DNA of 64,000 bases from Pseudomonadota bacterium. GTDB lineage: Bacteria; Pseudomonadota; Gammaproteobacteria; Acidiferrobacterales; Acidiferrobacteraceae. How positions within the stretch are numbered: position 1 is the stretch's first letter; every line of letters begins with the position of its first letter. Under the pieces are notes generated by a model. That model did not search any database. It was not told the origin of the DNA and saw only the letters and a program-made list of their open reading frames with translations. Shown in pieces: positions 43,577 to 53,592 of this stretch. The position numbers and the translations under genes are program-made. The stretch lies in contig JAKARI010000010.1 of assembly GCA_021819245.1 (NCBI GenBank), forward strand, positions 1-64,000, read 5' to 3'.

Positions 43577-44707
43577 TCATAGCGCCCAGATTCGCTCCAG
43601 TGTCCCCTGGTAGATCCGGGTCAGGCGCGCGAGATCGTCTACGGAAACGGCCTCGTTCACCTTGTGAATAGAGCCGTTTGGCGGGCCGAATTCAAGGACT
43701 TGGGCACCAAAGGGCGCAACGAACCGACCATCGGACGTCCCCCCCCCTGTGGAATAGTGTGGCGCGTGGCCGGTCTCGGCCAGAATGCTTGCCGCCAGGG
43801 CCGCCTTGAGGGGGCCATCGGTGCTCAAAAAAGGCTCCCCGGAGAGCCTCCATGTGAGCGTGTAGCGGAGCTTGTGCGCTGCAAGGACCTCCTCGATGCG
43901 CGCGCGCAGCACGTCGGCCGGCGTGGCCGGCCCGTAGCGCAGATTAAAGAGCGCGCGCAGGCGTCCCGGGATCACATTGTCGGCGCCGGTGCCGGCCTCG
44001 ATATGGGAGAACTGAAGGCGCGTCGGGGGAAAATCCGCCGAGCCTTGGTCCCATGCCATCGACACCAGGGATTGCAGGGCCGGCGCGAAGCGCGTGATGG
44101 GATTGTCGGCGCGCTCGGGGTAGGCGACATGGCCTTGCACGCCATGGATCACGAGTTCGCCGTTGAGGGATCCCCGCCGGCCGTTTTTGACGGTGTCGCC
44201 CAATGTGGCCTGACACGACGGCTCGCCCACCAGGCAGTAGTCGATGGATTCGCCGCGCGAGGCCAGGGTCTTTAGGACTTGAATCGTCCCATTGACTGCG
44301 GGGCCTTCCTCATCAGAGGTCAGCAAAAGGCCCACCGAGCCCGGATGCCCCGGGTGGCGGTGCACAAACCCGATCAGGGCCTGCACGAAGGCCGCAACCG
44401 CGCCCTTCATGTCGGCCGCCCCGCGACCATAGAGCATGCCATCGCGAATGGCAGGCACAAAGGGGGGCGTCGTCCAGTCGGCGAGCGGGCCCGGCGGGAC
44501 CACGTCGGTGTGCCCGAGGAATACGACCAGCGGCGCGCTCGTGCCATGACGCGCCCAGAGGTTGGTGACCTCGCCGAATACCAGGGATTCCGTGTGAAAA
44601 CCGGCCGCCGACAGCAGCCCCGCGATGTGTGTCTGGCAACCGGCGTCATCGGGCGTGACCGAGGCCCTTCCAATGAGTTCCATGGCCAATGCCAATGTCG
44701 GTTCCAT
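43577..44707 (-). CDS. dapE: Succinyl-diaminopimelate desuccinylase
   Basis: A 376-aa zinc metallopeptidase-family enzyme of lysine and peptidoglycan precursor synthesis. It has GHTDVVPPG near 66, GRGAADMKG near 94 (metal-bridging Asp), SDEEGP near 129, and a C-terminal GGGTSDGRF with FGPPNGSIHKVNEAV near 340. The neighbours dapD and dapC supply the previous two steps. The gap to dapD is 4 bp. Confidence 0.92.
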   Translation of the reverse strand: MEPTLALAMELIGRASVTPDDAGCQTHIAGLLSAAGFHTESLVFGEVTNLWARHGTSAPLVVFLGHTDVVPPGPLADWTTPPFVPAIRDGMLYGRGAADMKGAVAAFVQALIGFVHRHPGHPGSVGLLLTSDEEGPAVNGTIQVLKTLASRGESIDYCLVGEPSCQATLGDTVKNGRRGSLNGELVIHGVQGHVAYPERADNPITRFAPALQSLVSMAWDQGSADFPPTRLQFSHIEAGTGADNVIPGRLRALFNLRYGPATPADVLRARIEEVLAAHKLRYTLTWRLSGEPFLSTDGPLKAALAASILAETGHAPHYSTGGGTSDGRFVAPFGAQVLEFGPPNGSIHKVNEAVSVDDLARLTRIYQGTLERIWAL

Positions 44708-44711
44708 GGGG

Positions 44712-45530
44712 CTAGATGTCGCGCAAAAGGGCGTTGATCCCGACCTTGGCGCGGGTCTTGGCGTCCACGCGCTTGACGATCACCGCGCAATAGAGGCTAT
44801 GGCTCCCATCCTTGGATGGCAGAGTGCCGGACACCACCACCGAACCGGCCGGCACCCGCCCATAGAGGATCTCGCCGGTCTCGCGGTTGAGGATCTTCGT
44901 GCTCTGGCCTATGAACACGCCCATGGATATGACGCTCCCGCGCTCGACAATGACCCCTTCTACGATCTCCGACCGGGCGCCTATGAAGCAGTCATCCTCG
45001 ATGATGGTGGGCGCCGCCTGCAAGGGCTCGAGCACGCCGCCTATGCCCACACCGCCGCTTAGATGGACATTCTTCCCGATCTGCGCGCACGAGCCCACGG
45101 TCGCCCAGGTGTCGACCATGGTGCCGCTGTCGACGTAGGCGCCGATATTCACATACGACGGCATGAGCACGGTCTGAGGGCCGATATAGGCCCCGCGGCG
45201 CACGGCCGCCGGCGGCACGACGCGCAGCCCCTGTTCCCTGAACTGGTGGGAGTCATAGGCCACAAACTTCGACGGCACCTTGTCGTAATACCGGGCATCG
45301 CCGCCTTTGATGAGCGTGTTGTCCTCGATGCGAAAGGAGAGCAGGACCGCCTTTTTGATCCACTCGTGGACGCGCCAGCCGTTGTCGGCCGGTTCGGCGA
45401 CGCGCAGCGCCCCGCGGTCAAGGTCGTCTATGACGCTATCGATCGCGTCTTTGACCTTGGTATCGACGTGGCGTGGCGTAATCTGTGCCCGCTCCTCATA
45501 GGCGGCCTCAATAAGCGTTTGACGTGTCAT
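44712..45530 (-). CDS. dapD: Tetrahydrodipicolinate N-succinyltransferase
   Basis: A 272-aa left-handed beta-helix acyltransferase, close to the 274 aa of E. coli DapD. The hexapeptide repeat region is about 100-235 ([41 protein letters not shown]). ATG 45530 is chosen ([14 protein letters not shown]); an open frame continues upstream in the dapC gene but is not coding. It overlaps dapC by 23 nt. Confidence 0.93.
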   Translation of the reverse strand: MTRQTLIEAAYEERAQITPRHVDTKVKDAIDSVIDDLDRGALRVAEPADNGWRVHEWIKKAVLLSFRIEDNTLIKGGDARYYDKVPSKFVAYDSHQFREQGLRVVPPAAVRRGAYIGPQTVLMPSYVNIGAYVDSGTMVDTWATVGSCAQIGKNVHLSGGVGIGGVLEPLQAAPTIIEDDCFIGARSEIVEGVIVERGSVISMGVFIGQSTKILNRETGEILYGRVPAGSVVVSGTLPSKDGSHSLYCAVIVKRVDAKTRAKVGINALLRDI

Positions 45531-46737
45531 TGTGACTCCTTGTGAACGATTCGACATAGGATCGCAGGCGGCGCGCGCCCTCGAGGCATTCGGCATGCGG
45601 GCCGACGAGCGCCAGACGGATATGGCCGGCGCCCGGGTCTGTCCCGCCGCTTGGGCGCGACAGATAGGAGCCGGGCAGCGCCAGGACGTTTTGTGTGGCA
45701 TAGAGGCCGGCGACAAAGGCCTCGTCATCGATCGGTGTTGGTATCCACAGGTAAAACCCGCCGTCAGGGTATGTAACCGGCAGGACATCCTTAAGGATGG
45801 CGATGACGTCGGCGAATTTCTCGCGATACAGCCTGCGGTTTTCGCGCACATGGGTCTCATCGGCCAAGGCCGCGATGGCCGCACGCTGCGCCAGCTGCGA
45901 GGGGGCCGACCCGAAATAGGTGCGCAATGTCAGAAGGCCCGCGAGAAAGTTCGGGTCGCCCGCCACGAAACCAAAACGCAGCCCCGGGACGTTGGAACGC
46001 TTGGATAGGCTGTGGACCGCGAGGCAATGCGCAAAGTCGCGGACGCCATGGGCGATGGCCGCCGCGAGCAGACCCGCCGGCGGCGTCTCTTCATCCGGAT
46101 AGATCTCGGAATAGCATTCATCGGCGACGATCAAAAAGTCGTAGCGGTGGGCCAGTTCCAAAAGTTCGCCGTATTCGTCTTGTCCCATGACCTCTCCCGT
46201 GGGATTGCCGGGACTACAGGTGATCAGGACCTGGGTGCGTTCGAGAACGGCGTGCGGGATGGTGCGCGCGTTGTAGACTGCGCCGCGCGGGCCGCCCGTG
46301 TTTTGGTAGTAGGGTTCCGCGCCGGCCAGCAGGGCCGCGCCTTCATAGATCTGGTAAAACGGGTTGGGCATCACCACCACCGGGCGCTCGGCGCGCCGAT
46401 CGATACGCGCCTGCACCACCGAGTAGAGTGCCTCGCGGCTGCCGGAGGTCGGCAGGACGTGACGCTCGGGGTCGAGGGCGTGTGCCGGCAGCGCAAAGCG
46501 GCGCGTGAGCCAGCCGGCGATCGCTGTGCGCAGCGCCTCGCCGCCGCGCGTCGACGGATAGGTCGACAAGGCGTCAAGGGCGCCTGTAAGCTCCGCCCTC
46601 ACGAGCTCCGGGGTCGGGTGGCGCGGTTCCCCGATCGCCATGTTGATGCGCGTCCCAGGAGGCGGCGCAAGGTGTGCGGTCAGGGCCGCGAGCCGCTGAA
46701 ACGGATAGGGGTGGAGCGATTCCAGAGTGGGGTTCAT
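45508..46737 (-). CDS. dapC: Succinyldiaminopimelate aminotransferase
   Basis: A 409-aa PLP-dependent class I aminotransferase of the DapC type. It has [12 protein letters not shown] near 125, [11 protein letters not shown] near 173, [13 protein letters not shown] near 205, and the PLP lysine in [10 protein letters not shown] near 240. ATG 46737 gives the family-like start [16 protein letters not shown]. It is the first gene of dapC-dapD-dapE, giving three consecutive steps of the succinylase pathway in one operon. Confidence 0.88.
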   Translation of the reverse strand: MNPTLESLHPYPFQRLAALTAHLAPPPGTRINMAIGEPRHPTPELVRAELTGALDALSTYPSTRGGEALRTAIAGWLTRRFALPAHALDPERHVLPTSGSREALYSVVQARIDRRAERPVVVMPNPFYQIYEGAALLAGAEPYYQNTGGPRGAVYNARTIPHAVLERTQVLITCSPGNPTGEVMGQDEYGELLELAHRYDFLIVADECYSEIYPDEETPPAGLLAAAIAHGVRDFAHCLAVHSLSKRSNVPGLRFGFVAGDPNFLAGLLTLRTYFGSAPSQLAQRAAIAALADETHVRENRRLYREKFADVIAILKDVLPVTYPDGGFYLWIPTPIDDEAFVAGLYATQNVLALPGSYLSRPSGGTDPGAGHIRLALVGPHAECLEGARRLRSYVESFTRSHNDTSNAY

Positions 46738-46786
46738 GAACGATGCGGGCGCATAGGATCGGCGGATTATACGGGAGCGCGCGGCC

Positions 46787-47635
46787 GTGACCAAGAAGGC
46801 CTATCCCGTGGTCGCGATCGTGCTGGGGGCCGGCGCGTGGGGGATGATCTGGTATCCGTTGCGGATTGTGGCGGCGGGTGGCCTGTCAGGGGTATGGCTT
46901 GCGGTCGTGATGTACGCCGGGGCGGCCGCCGCAGGCCTGGTCTTGTGCCGTGGTGGGGCCTGCGCCGGGGTCTCGGGGCGTGTGTGGCTTGCGCTTGCGG
47001 TATTGGGCGGTGTGACCAACATCGGCTTCGTGGTGGCGGTTTTGCATGACAATGTCCTGCGCGTGACACTCCTCTTTTATCTGTCCCCGGTGTGGTCCGT
47101 GCTGGGGGCGCGGGTGTTTCTCGGGGAGCGCCTGCCGGCTGCGGCCGGGGCGGGCATCGCCATCGCCCTGATAGGGGTCGGGATGCTGCTATGGCGCCCC
47201 AGCAGCCCCGCCTTGACAGTTTTTGACGCCCTCGCGCTCGTATCCGGAGCGGCGTTTGCCGGCGCCAACGTGGTGCTGCGGGCACAGCCTTCGGTGCCGC
47301 TTGCGGCCAAGCTCCTGGCGACCTTCCTGGGGGTGGTGGGCGTGGGCCTTGCGGCGCTGCTCGTCTCCGCCCACGGCCTGCCGCACCCGCGCGCGGGGAT
47401 CGTGCTGGCGGCACTCATCGCCGGGGGTCTGGGCATCCTCGCCATCACCCTGCTTGTCCAGTATGGGGTGACCGCCCTGCCGGTCCGCCAGTCGTCGGTG
47501 TTGCTGCTCGCCGAGGTGGTGACTGCGGCGTTTTCGCAGCATCTGCTGCTGCATGGGGTATTGACGGCGCGCACACTGGCCGGGGCGCTGGCGGTGGCCT
47601 CGGGCGCGACCTTGGTGGCGGTCTGCGAGGCCTGA
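46787..47635 (+). CDS. EamA-family (DMT) transporter
   Basis: A 282-aa membrane protein with about ten helices and the two-fold EamA repeat. In the first half, LLFYLSPVWSVLGARVFLGERLP is the hallmark segment near 95; the second half has a parallel QSSVLLLAEVVTAAF stretch. It is a probable metabolite exporter with unknown substrate. The start is GTG, 49 bp from the divergent dapC start. Confidence 0.85.
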   Translation: MTKKAYPVVAIVLGAGAWGMIWYPLRIVAAGGLSGVWLAVVMYAGAAAAGLVLCRGGACAGVSGRVWLALAVLGGVTNIGFVVAVLHDNVLRVTLLFYLSPVWSVLGARVFLGERLPAAAGAGIAIALIGVGMLLWRPSSPALTVFDALALVSGAAFAGANVVLRAQPSVPLAAKLLATFLGVVGVGLAALLVSAHGLPHPRAGIVLAALIAGGLGILAITLLVQYGVTALPVRQSSVLLLAEVVTAAFSQHLLLHGVLTARTLAGALAVASGATLVAVCEA

Positions 47636-47646
47636 GGGCCTATGGG

Positions 47647-48345
47647 TTATCCGGCGTCGCGCGCGCCAAAGAGCGCGCGGCCGATACGCACGATGGTCGC
47701 GCCTTCTGCGATCGCCCAGGGATAGTCATCGCTCATGCCCATGGATAATTCATCGAAACCCGCAAGACCGAAGTCCTGGCGGCCTTTTCCGGCGAGCTCG
47801 CGCAGCCGCGCGAAGGTCTGGCGCACGGCCGCCTCGGGACCATGATGGGCGGCAATGGTCATAAGCCCAGAGAGCACAAGCCCGGGCCGGGGACGCGCGC
47901 AATAGGCCTCGAGGAAGGCCGGCAGCGCCGCTGGCGCAAGCCCGTGTTTGCGCGGGTCGCCTGTGACGTTGACCTCGATCAGGACGCGCAGGCTTGTACC
48001 CGCCGCGGCCGCATGACGCGACAGGGCAGAAGCGGCATCGAGGTCTTCGAGCGCATGCAGCCACTGAAAGTTCTCGATGATGAGGCGCGCCTTGTTGCGT
48101 TGCACAGGCCCCAGGAAATGCCATTCGAGACCGCTGGGCGCGGCGGCGATCTTGGCGGTACCCTCCTGAGCGCGGTTTTCCCCGAAGGCCTGTTGTCCAT
48201 AGGCCGCAAGGCGCGCCACGGCGTCTGCGGCATGGCCCTTGGAGACCGCCACGAGCCGAACGGCGCCGGGCAGTCGGCCGCTTTCGCGCGCGGCGTCTGC
48301 GATGCGCGCCATGATCGCGGTATAGCGTTCGCCTAGGGTATCCAT
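47647..48345 (-). CDS. YggS-type PLP homeostasis protein
   Basis: A 232-aa PLP-binding protein of the YggS/PROSC family with an alanine-racemase-like barrel. It has VAVSKGH near 33 (PLP lysine), FGENRAQE near 54, WHFLGPVQRNKA near 75, EVNVTGDPRKHG near 123, and SMGMSDDYPWAI near 200. It converges with the EamA gene. Confidence 0.92.
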   Translation of the reverse strand: MDTLGERYTAIMARIADAARESGRLPGAVRLVAVSKGHAADAVARLAAYGQQAFGENRAQEGTAKIAAAPSGLEWHFLGPVQRNKARLIIENFQWLHALEDLDAASALSRHAAAAGTSLRVLIEVNVTGDPRKHGLAPAALPAFLEAYCARPRPGLVLSGLMTIAAHHGPEAAVRQTFARLRELAGKGRQDFGLAGFDELSMGMSDDYPWAIAEGATIVRIGRALFGARDAG

Positions 48346-48409
48346 GGCCGTTTAGTGTAGCGGGCGGGCGCGCATATCCAAAGTCGCGCCGCTCTGGCAT
48401 ACTGCCGGA

Positions 48410-48859
48410 ATGCAAACCGTCGCCCGCATCCTCGATCGTTCGTTGCCGAAACCGCCTGCCGATCTCATGCAGGGGCCGGCCCTGGCGGCGGTCTGGGCAC
48501 GCTGCCGGCCCGAGGGCCTGGGCACCGCCGAGGCGCTTCTTTACTGTCGCGGGCGGCTCTTCGTGGCGCTGGCGGGTTCGGCGCAGGCCGCGCGGCTGCG
48601 CGAGGAGGCCCCGAAGCTTTTGGCGCGGCTGCGAGCCGAGGCGGGCTTGGGGGCAATCCGCGAGATCGTGGCGCGGCGTGGTGGCCACAGATCGGCGCGG
48701 CACCACGCGCCCAAGCGTCTGCCAGTGCATTCGCCGGTCGGGTCGCGCTGCTGTGTGTCGCTGGCGGAGGCGGTCGAGGATGCGGCCCTCAAGGCGAGCC
48801 TTACGCGGCTTGCGACATCGCTTGGTTCCGGGCGCACCGAGGATACGGCGCGCGCATGA
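48410..48859 (+). CDS. DUF721 (DciA-like) protein
   Basis: A 149-aa protein. Residues 10-85 show the DUF721 pattern: LW-like AAVWARCRP, then GLGTAEALLYCRGRLFVALAGSAQAARLREEAPKLL with a leading Gly-Arg-Leu-x-Val strand, and GLGAIREIVARRG. DciA-type proteins help load the DnaB helicase. It lacks the usual lpxC/secA neighbourhood and lies directly before lolC, overlapping it by 4 nt. Confidence in DciA activity is only moderate. Confidence 0.6.
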   Translation: MQTVARILDRSLPKPPADLMQGPALAAVWARCRPEGLGTAEALLYCRGRLFVALAGSAQAARLREEAPKLLARLRAEAGLGAIREIVARRGGHRSARHHAPKRLPVHSPVGSRCCVSLAEAVEDAALKASLTRLATSLGSGRTEDTARA

Positions 48860-50103
48860 CCCGCTTCTTCGAGCTTTTTATCGGCCTGCGCTATATGCGT
48901 GCCAGGCGCCGAAACCATTTCATTTCGTTCATATCGATGACATCGCTGATCGGCATAGCGCTCGGTGTCATGGCGCTTATCACGGTACTGTCGGTCATGA
49001 ACGGCTTTCAGAGGACGCTGCGCGATCGCATTCTGGGCGTGATCTCCGATGTGACGATCAGCGGGCCGGACCATCGCCTGGGCGATTGGCGCAAGGTGGC
49101 GCATGTCGCAAGGCGCGAAAAGGGCGTCACCGCGGCCGCGCCCTATGTGCGCGGCGAGGCATTGCTGGTCCACGGGCGCTACTCGAGCGGGGCTTTGGTG
49201 CGCGGGGTGGTCCCGGATCAGGAGAAGGCGGTATCGGACATCGCCACGCATGTCGTGCAGGGGCGGCTCGCAGCGCTGCGCCCCGGGCGGTTTGGTATCG
49301 TTCTCGGCCGCTATCTGGCGTGGCGTCTCGGGGCGACCATGGGCTCGCGGGTGTTGCTGGTGGCCCCTGGCGGCATGGTGACCCCGGCGGGCTTCCTGCC
49401 GCGGTTGCGAAGCTTCCGGGTGGTCGGGATTTTCGACGTCGGGATGTATGAGTACGACGCGGGGCTCGCCTTGATCAATATGCACGATGCGCAGGCCTTG
49501 TACCGGATGGGTACGGACGTAAGCGGCGTGCGCTTGAAAGTCGCCCATATCAATCGCGCACCCCGGGTGCGCCGGGCCTTGCAGGCGCGGCTGCCGGCCT
49601 ATGACGAGGTGCGCGACTGGAGCCAGGAACACGCCAATTTCTTCCGGGCGCTGAAGATCGAAAAGACCGTGATGTTCGTGATCCTCTTGCTGATCGTGGC
49701 GGTAGCGGCCTTCAATATCGTGGCGACCCTGGTCATGGTGGTGACCGATAAGCGTGCCGATATCGCGATTTTGCGCACGCTCGGGGCGAGTCCGGCGAGC
49801 GTGCTTGCGATCTTTCTCGTGCAAGGCACGCTCATCGGACTCCTCGGGACCCTGATTGGGGTCATTGCGGGGGTGGTATTGTCGCTGAACGTGACCACGA
49901 TTGTGCCGTTTATCGAGCACATGTTTCATACCCACTTCCTGTCGGCGAATGTGTATTACATCAGCGAATTGCCGTCGCATCTGCGCTGGCAGGATGTGAT
50001 GCATGTCGCGGGCGCCTCTTTTCTCATGAGCTTTCTTGCGACCTTGTATCCCGCATGGCGGGCCTCCAAAACCCAACCGGCCGAGGCGCTGCGCTACGAA
50101 TGA
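48856..50103 (+). CDS. lolC: Lipoprotein-releasing permease LolC/LolE
   Basis: A 415-aa ABC permease of the LolCE class with four membrane helices (about 22-45, 270-295, 315-340, 372-395). It has the N-terminal signature GLRYMRARRRNHFISFIS and a large periplasmic domain between helices 1 and 2. It extracts lipoproteins from the inner membrane for LolA. Only one permease gene is present, so the complex may be a homodimer. lolD overlaps by 4 nt. Confidence 0.9.
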   Translation: MTRFFELFIGLRYMRARRRNHFISFISMTSLIGIALGVMALITVLSVMNGFQRTLRDRILGVISDVTISGPDHRLGDWRKVAHVARREKGVTAAAPYVRGEALLVHGRYSSGALVRGVVPDQEKAVSDIATHVVQGRLAALRPGRFGIVLGRYLAWRLGATMGSRVLLVAPGGMVTPAGFLPRLRSFRVVGIFDVGMYEYDAGLALINMHDAQALYRMGTDVSGVRLKVAHINRAPRVRRALQARLPAYDEVRDWSQEHANFFRALKIEKTVMFVILLLIVAVAAFNIVATLVMVVTDKRADIAILRTLGASPASVLAIFLVQGTLIGLLGTLIGVIAGVVLSLNVTTIVPFIEHMFHTHFLSANVYYISELPSHLRWQDVMHVAGASFLMSFLATLYPAWRASKTQPAEALRYE

Positions 50104-50813
50104 ATGATGTCATCCGGGCCGAGGCGCTCACGAAGACCTATAGCGAGGACGGATTGGCGGTGGATGTCTTGCACCATATCGACATGGTGGTAAGACCGGC
50201 CGACACGATCGCGATCGTGGGGGCATCGGGCGCCGGCAAGAGCACCCTGCTGCACCTTTTGGCAGGTCTCGATCAGCCGACCTCGGGCCGGGTGTTCGTC
50301 GACGGACAGGATATGGCGGGGCTTGGCGAGGCCGGGCGCGGGCGGCTTCGCAACCGCATGCTGGGTTTCGTGTATCAATTTCATCACCTCCTTCCGGAGT
50401 TCACGGCACTCGAAAACGTGGCGATGCCGCTTTTGATCCGGCGGGAGCCTGTGCGCAGCGCCCATGATCGCGCGCGCGCGATGCTGGCGCGCGTGGGTCT
50501 GGCGGACCGGGTCTTGCATAAACCGGCAGAACTGTCGGGCGGTGAGCGCCAGCGGGTCGCGATCGCGCGCGCGGTCGTGCATGAGCCGCGGTGCGTGCTC
50601 GCCGACGAACCGACCGGGAATCTCGATACGCACAACGCCGCCGAGGTCTTTGCGCTATTGCGCGATCTCAATGCGTCGCTTGGCACAAGCCTCGTACTCG
50701 TTACCCATGACCACGGGCTTGCGCGATCCTTAAGCCGGGTCGGCGTCATTGTCGATGGGCGCTTGGCGATGGGCGATCGCGATGCGCTTCCCACGTCCCC
50801 GACGCCTTGCTAG
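50100..50813 (+). CDS. lolD: Lipoprotein-releasing ATPase LolD
   Basis: A 237-aa ABC ATPase. Walker A is GASGAGKST near 41, the Q-loop/LolD region FVYQFHHLLPEFTALENV near 87, signature LSGGERQRV near 145, and Walker B CVLADEPTGNLD near 165. It powers LolC. The start ATG overlaps the lolC stop (ATGA). Confidence 0.93.
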   Translation: MNDVIRAEALTKTYSEDGLAVDVLHHIDMVVRPADTIAIVGASGAGKSTLLHLLAGLDQPTSGRVFVDGQDMAGLGEAGRGRLRNRMLGFVYQFHHLLPEFTALENVAMPLLIRREPVRSAHDRARAMLARVGLADRVLHKPAELSGGERQRVAIARAVVHEPRCVLADEPTGNLDTHNAAEVFALLRDLNASLGTSLVLVTHDHGLARSLSRVGVIVDGRLAMGDRDALPTSPTPC

Positions 50814-50834
50814 AGTAATGATGATCAGAGAAGG

Positions 50835-51458
50835 GTGAGCGCGGTGCTGGAACTCATTAAGGCAGGCGGCTTTGTCATGTGGCCGCTTTTATTATGTTCG
50901 GTGTTGGCCGTGGCGATCATAGGGGAACGCCTGGTGGCATTGCGCCGCGCCCGGGTCGCACCCCCGGCGGCGGCGGCCGCGGCGCGCGAGTGGGGTAGGC
51001 GCGGCACCACGACACCCGAGCAGCTGCGGGCCCTGGAGGAGGGGTCGCCCCTGGGCCAGGTGCTGGCGGTGGGGCTTATGAACAGGCGCCATTCGCGGGC
51101 GGTCGTACGCGAGGCGATCGAGGACGCCGGGCGTCATGTGGCCTCGGAGCTCGACCGCTATCTCGATGCCCTGGGCACGATTGCCGCGATCGCCCCATTT
51201 CTTGGGCTGCTCGGGACCGTATTGGGCATGATTCGCATGTTCTCGGGGCTTGGCGAGGCGGGCATCGGAAACCCCGCCGTGCTCGCATCCGGCATCGCCC
51301 AGGCGCTGACGACCACCGCCACCGGGCTTAGTATCGCCATACCGAGCCTCATCTTTTATCGGTATCTGCGCGCGCGCGTCAACAACCTGCTCGTCGACAT
51401 GGAGCGCGAGGCGGTGCGGCTCGTCGAGATCCTCAAGGGCGAGCGTGAGGCAGGCTGA
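50835..51458 (+). CDS. exbB: ExbB/TolQ-family proton channel protein
   Basis: A 207-aa protein with three membrane helices (about 9-30, 113-140, 158-180). It has the family segment FLGLLGTVLGMIRMFSGL near 124 and GIAQALTTTATGLSIAIP near 155. It works with ExbD to couple the proton gradient to outer-membrane energy or envelope maintenance. It starts with GTG and overlaps exbD by 1 nt. Confidence 0.88.
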   Translation: MSAVLELIKAGGFVMWPLLLCSVLAVAIIGERLVALRRARVAPPAAAAAAREWGRRGTTTPEQLRALEEGSPLGQVLAVGLMNRRHSRAVVREAIEDAGRHVASELDRYLDALGTIAAIAPFLGLLGTVLGMIRMFSGLGEAGIGNPAVLASGIAQALTTTATGLSIAIPSLIFYRYLRARVNNLLVDMEREAVRLVEILKGEREAG

Positions 51459-51868
51459 TGCGCTTTCGTAAACGCACCACGGAGGAGCCGGAGATCAATC
51501 TTGTCCCGATGATCGACGTGTTGCTCATGACCCTGATTTTTCTGGTTCTTACGACGAGCTTTGCGCACGAGTCGGCACTCAAGGTCGAGCTCCCTCAGGC
51601 CCATCCGCAGCACCCGATCAACGCCCGTGGCGTGCATATCGTGATCGATGGCGCCGGCACCTTCGCGGTGGATGGCGCGCTTGTGTCGGGCAGCGAGCGA
51701 TCCATCATGCGCGCGCTCAAGGCGCATGCGCACGGGCCCGATACGCCCGTGATTCTGTATGCGGACCGTAACGCGCCCTATCGGGCGGTGGTGCATGCCC
51801 TGGACGCCGCCCGCAGGGTCGGCCTGGGGCGCATTGTCTTTGCGACCAAGGTGCATACGCCATCGTGA
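51458..51868 (+). CDS. exbD: ExbD/TolR-family protein
   Basis: A 136-aa protein with a single membrane helix near 20-42 containing the essential Asp in NLVPMIDVLLMTLIFLVLT, and a periplasmic domain. It is the partner of the preceding ExbB. The order exbB-exbD-msbA-lpxK is common in gammaproteobacteria. It overlaps msbA by 4 nt. Confidence 0.88.
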   Translation: MRFRKRTTEEPEINLVPMIDVLLMTLIFLVLTTSFAHESALKVELPQAHPQHPINARGVHIVIDGAGTFAVDGALVSGSERSIMRALKAHAHGPDTPVILYADRNAPYRAVVHALDAARRVGLGRIVFATKVHTPS

Positions 51869-53592
51869 CGGAAACTGCGGACGGCCTGTATCGCAGGTTG
51901 CTGCGCTATACCTGGCCCTATCGCACGCGTTTCCTGCTGGCCGTGGTGGGGATGCTCGTGGGGTCGGCCACGGAGCCCGTGTTTGCCGCGCTCATGCGCC
52001 CGCTTTTGAACGGCGGCTTCGTGCACCGTAATCCGGTGAGCATACGTCTCATGCCGATCGCCGTGGTGGCGCTCTTCCTGGTGCGCGGGGTGGCGTCATT
52101 TGCCTCCAATTACCTGATGAACTGGGTGGGTCGACAGGTCGTATTCGATATCCGCGGCGAGATGTTCCGGCGCCTGCTCTATCTGCCGACCCGGTTCTTC
52201 GATGCCCATTCCTCGGGCGTGCTCATAGCAAAGCTCATCTACGACGTCGAGCAGGTGGCGAGCGCCGCGACGCGCGCGCTCTCGACGCTGGTAAAGGACA
52301 ATGCCACCGTGCTCGGGCTGCTCGGGTGGATGTTCTATCTGAACTGGAGGCTCACGATCGCCATCCTGGTGGCGGCGCCGGTGATCACCTGGGTGAACCG
52401 CCGCATGGGCAAGCGTTTCCGGCGCACCAGCCGCTCGATTCAGGACTCCATGGGGGCGATCTCGCATGTCGTGCAGGAGGCCGCGGATGGGCACCGGGTC
52501 ATCAAGACCTTCGCGGGCCAAGATGAGGCCATTGCGACCTTCGGCCAGGCCAACGAGGCCAATCGGCGCGAGAACATGCGGCGTACGCGGATTGCGGCCT
52601 CGGGGGTGCCGGTGGTGCAACTGCTGGCCGCCTCGGCCCTGGCGTGGGTGGTCTATGCCGCGATGCGCGCGCCCCATGCGACCGTAGGGGGTTTTATGTC
52701 CTATGTCACGGCGATGATGATGCTGCTCGCGCCGATCAAGCGATTGACACAGGTCAACGAGACCCTGCAGACGGGCATCGCCGCCTCGCAGAGCGTGTTT
52801 TCCTTCATCGATCAGCCGCCAGAGGCCGAGACCGGGGCGCGCGTACTGACCCATGTGCGCGGCGATGTCGGCTATCACGATGTCTCGTTCCGGTATACCG
52901 AGGACGGCCGGTGGGCGGTGAGCGGGATATCGTTTTCCGTGCCGGCTGGGCAGACCGTGGCCCTGGTCGGCACCTCAGGGGGCGGAAAGACCACTATCGT
53001 CAATCTCCTGCCGCGCTTCTATAACCCCGAATCCGGCACGATCACGCTCGATGGTGTCGATACGCGCACGATCACACTGGCGGACCTGCGCTCCCATATC
53101 GCCCTCGTGAGCCAGGAGACCGTCCTGTTCGATTCGACCATCCGCGCCAATATTCTGTATGGACACCAGGGTGCGACCGACGATGCGCGGCTCATGGAGA
53201 TCGTCGAGGCCGCCCATGTCTCGGAGTTCCTCAAAGACCTCCCGCACGGTCTTGATACCCTCGTGGGCGAGCGCGGGGTCCGGTTGTCCGGCGGCCAGCG
53301 CCAGCGCATCGCCATTGCCCGCGCGTTGCTGAAAAACGCCCCAGTCTTGATCCTAGACGAGGCCACGGCCGCGCTCGACACCGAGTCCGAGCGGCATGTG
53401 CAGGCCGCCATGATCCGGCTCATGCAGAACCGTACGACCCTGGTCATCGCCCACCGTTTGTCGACCATAGAGCATGCCGATTGTATCCTCGTGTTGAGCA
53501 AGGGCCGGATTGTCGAGCGCGGGACGCATGCCGAACTCCTGGCCTTGAACAAGATGTATGCGCGGCTGCACCAGATGCAGTTCCATGGGTGA
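51865..53592 (+). CDS. msbA: Lipid A export ABC transporter MsbA
   Basis: A 575-aa half-transporter with six membrane helices (to about 300) and a nucleotide-binding domain. Walker A GTSGGGKTT is near 370, signature LSGGQRQRIAIARALL near 474 and Walker B VLILDEATAALD near 495. It flips core-lipid A across the inner membrane. It starts with GTG and overlaps the next gene by 8 nt. Confidence 0.93.
   Translation: MTETADGLYRRLLRYTWPYRTRFLLAVVGMLVGSATEPVFAALMRPLLNGGFVHRNPVSIRLMPIAVVALFLVRGVASFASNYLMNWVGRQVVFDIRGEMFRRLLYLPTRFFDAHSSGVLIAKLIYDVEQVASAATRALSTLVKDNATVLGLLGWMFYLNWRLTIAILVAAPVITWVNRRMGKRFRRTSRSIQDSMGAISHVVQEAADGHRVIKTFAGQDEAIATFGQANEANRRENMRRTRIAASGVPVVQLLAASALAWVVYAAMRAPHATVGGFMSYVTAMMMLLAPIKRLTQVNETLQTGIAASQSVFSFIDQPPEAETGARVLTHVRGDVGYHDVSFRYTEDGRWAVSGISFSVPAGQTVALVGTSGGGKTTIVNLLPRFYNPESGTITLDGVDTRTITLADLRSHIALVSQETVLFDSTIRANILYGHQGATDDARLMEIVEAAHVSEFLKDLPHGLDTLVGERGVRLSGGQRQRIAIARALLKNAPVLILDEATAALDTESERHVQAAMIRLMQNRTTLVIAHRLSTIEHADCILVLSKGRIVERGTHAELLALNKMYARLHQMQFHG

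Noticed and set aside
48541-50076. 511-codon minus-strand open frame opposite lolC
   Set aside because: Antisense to a well-supported permease; the composition is Arg/His-rich noise.
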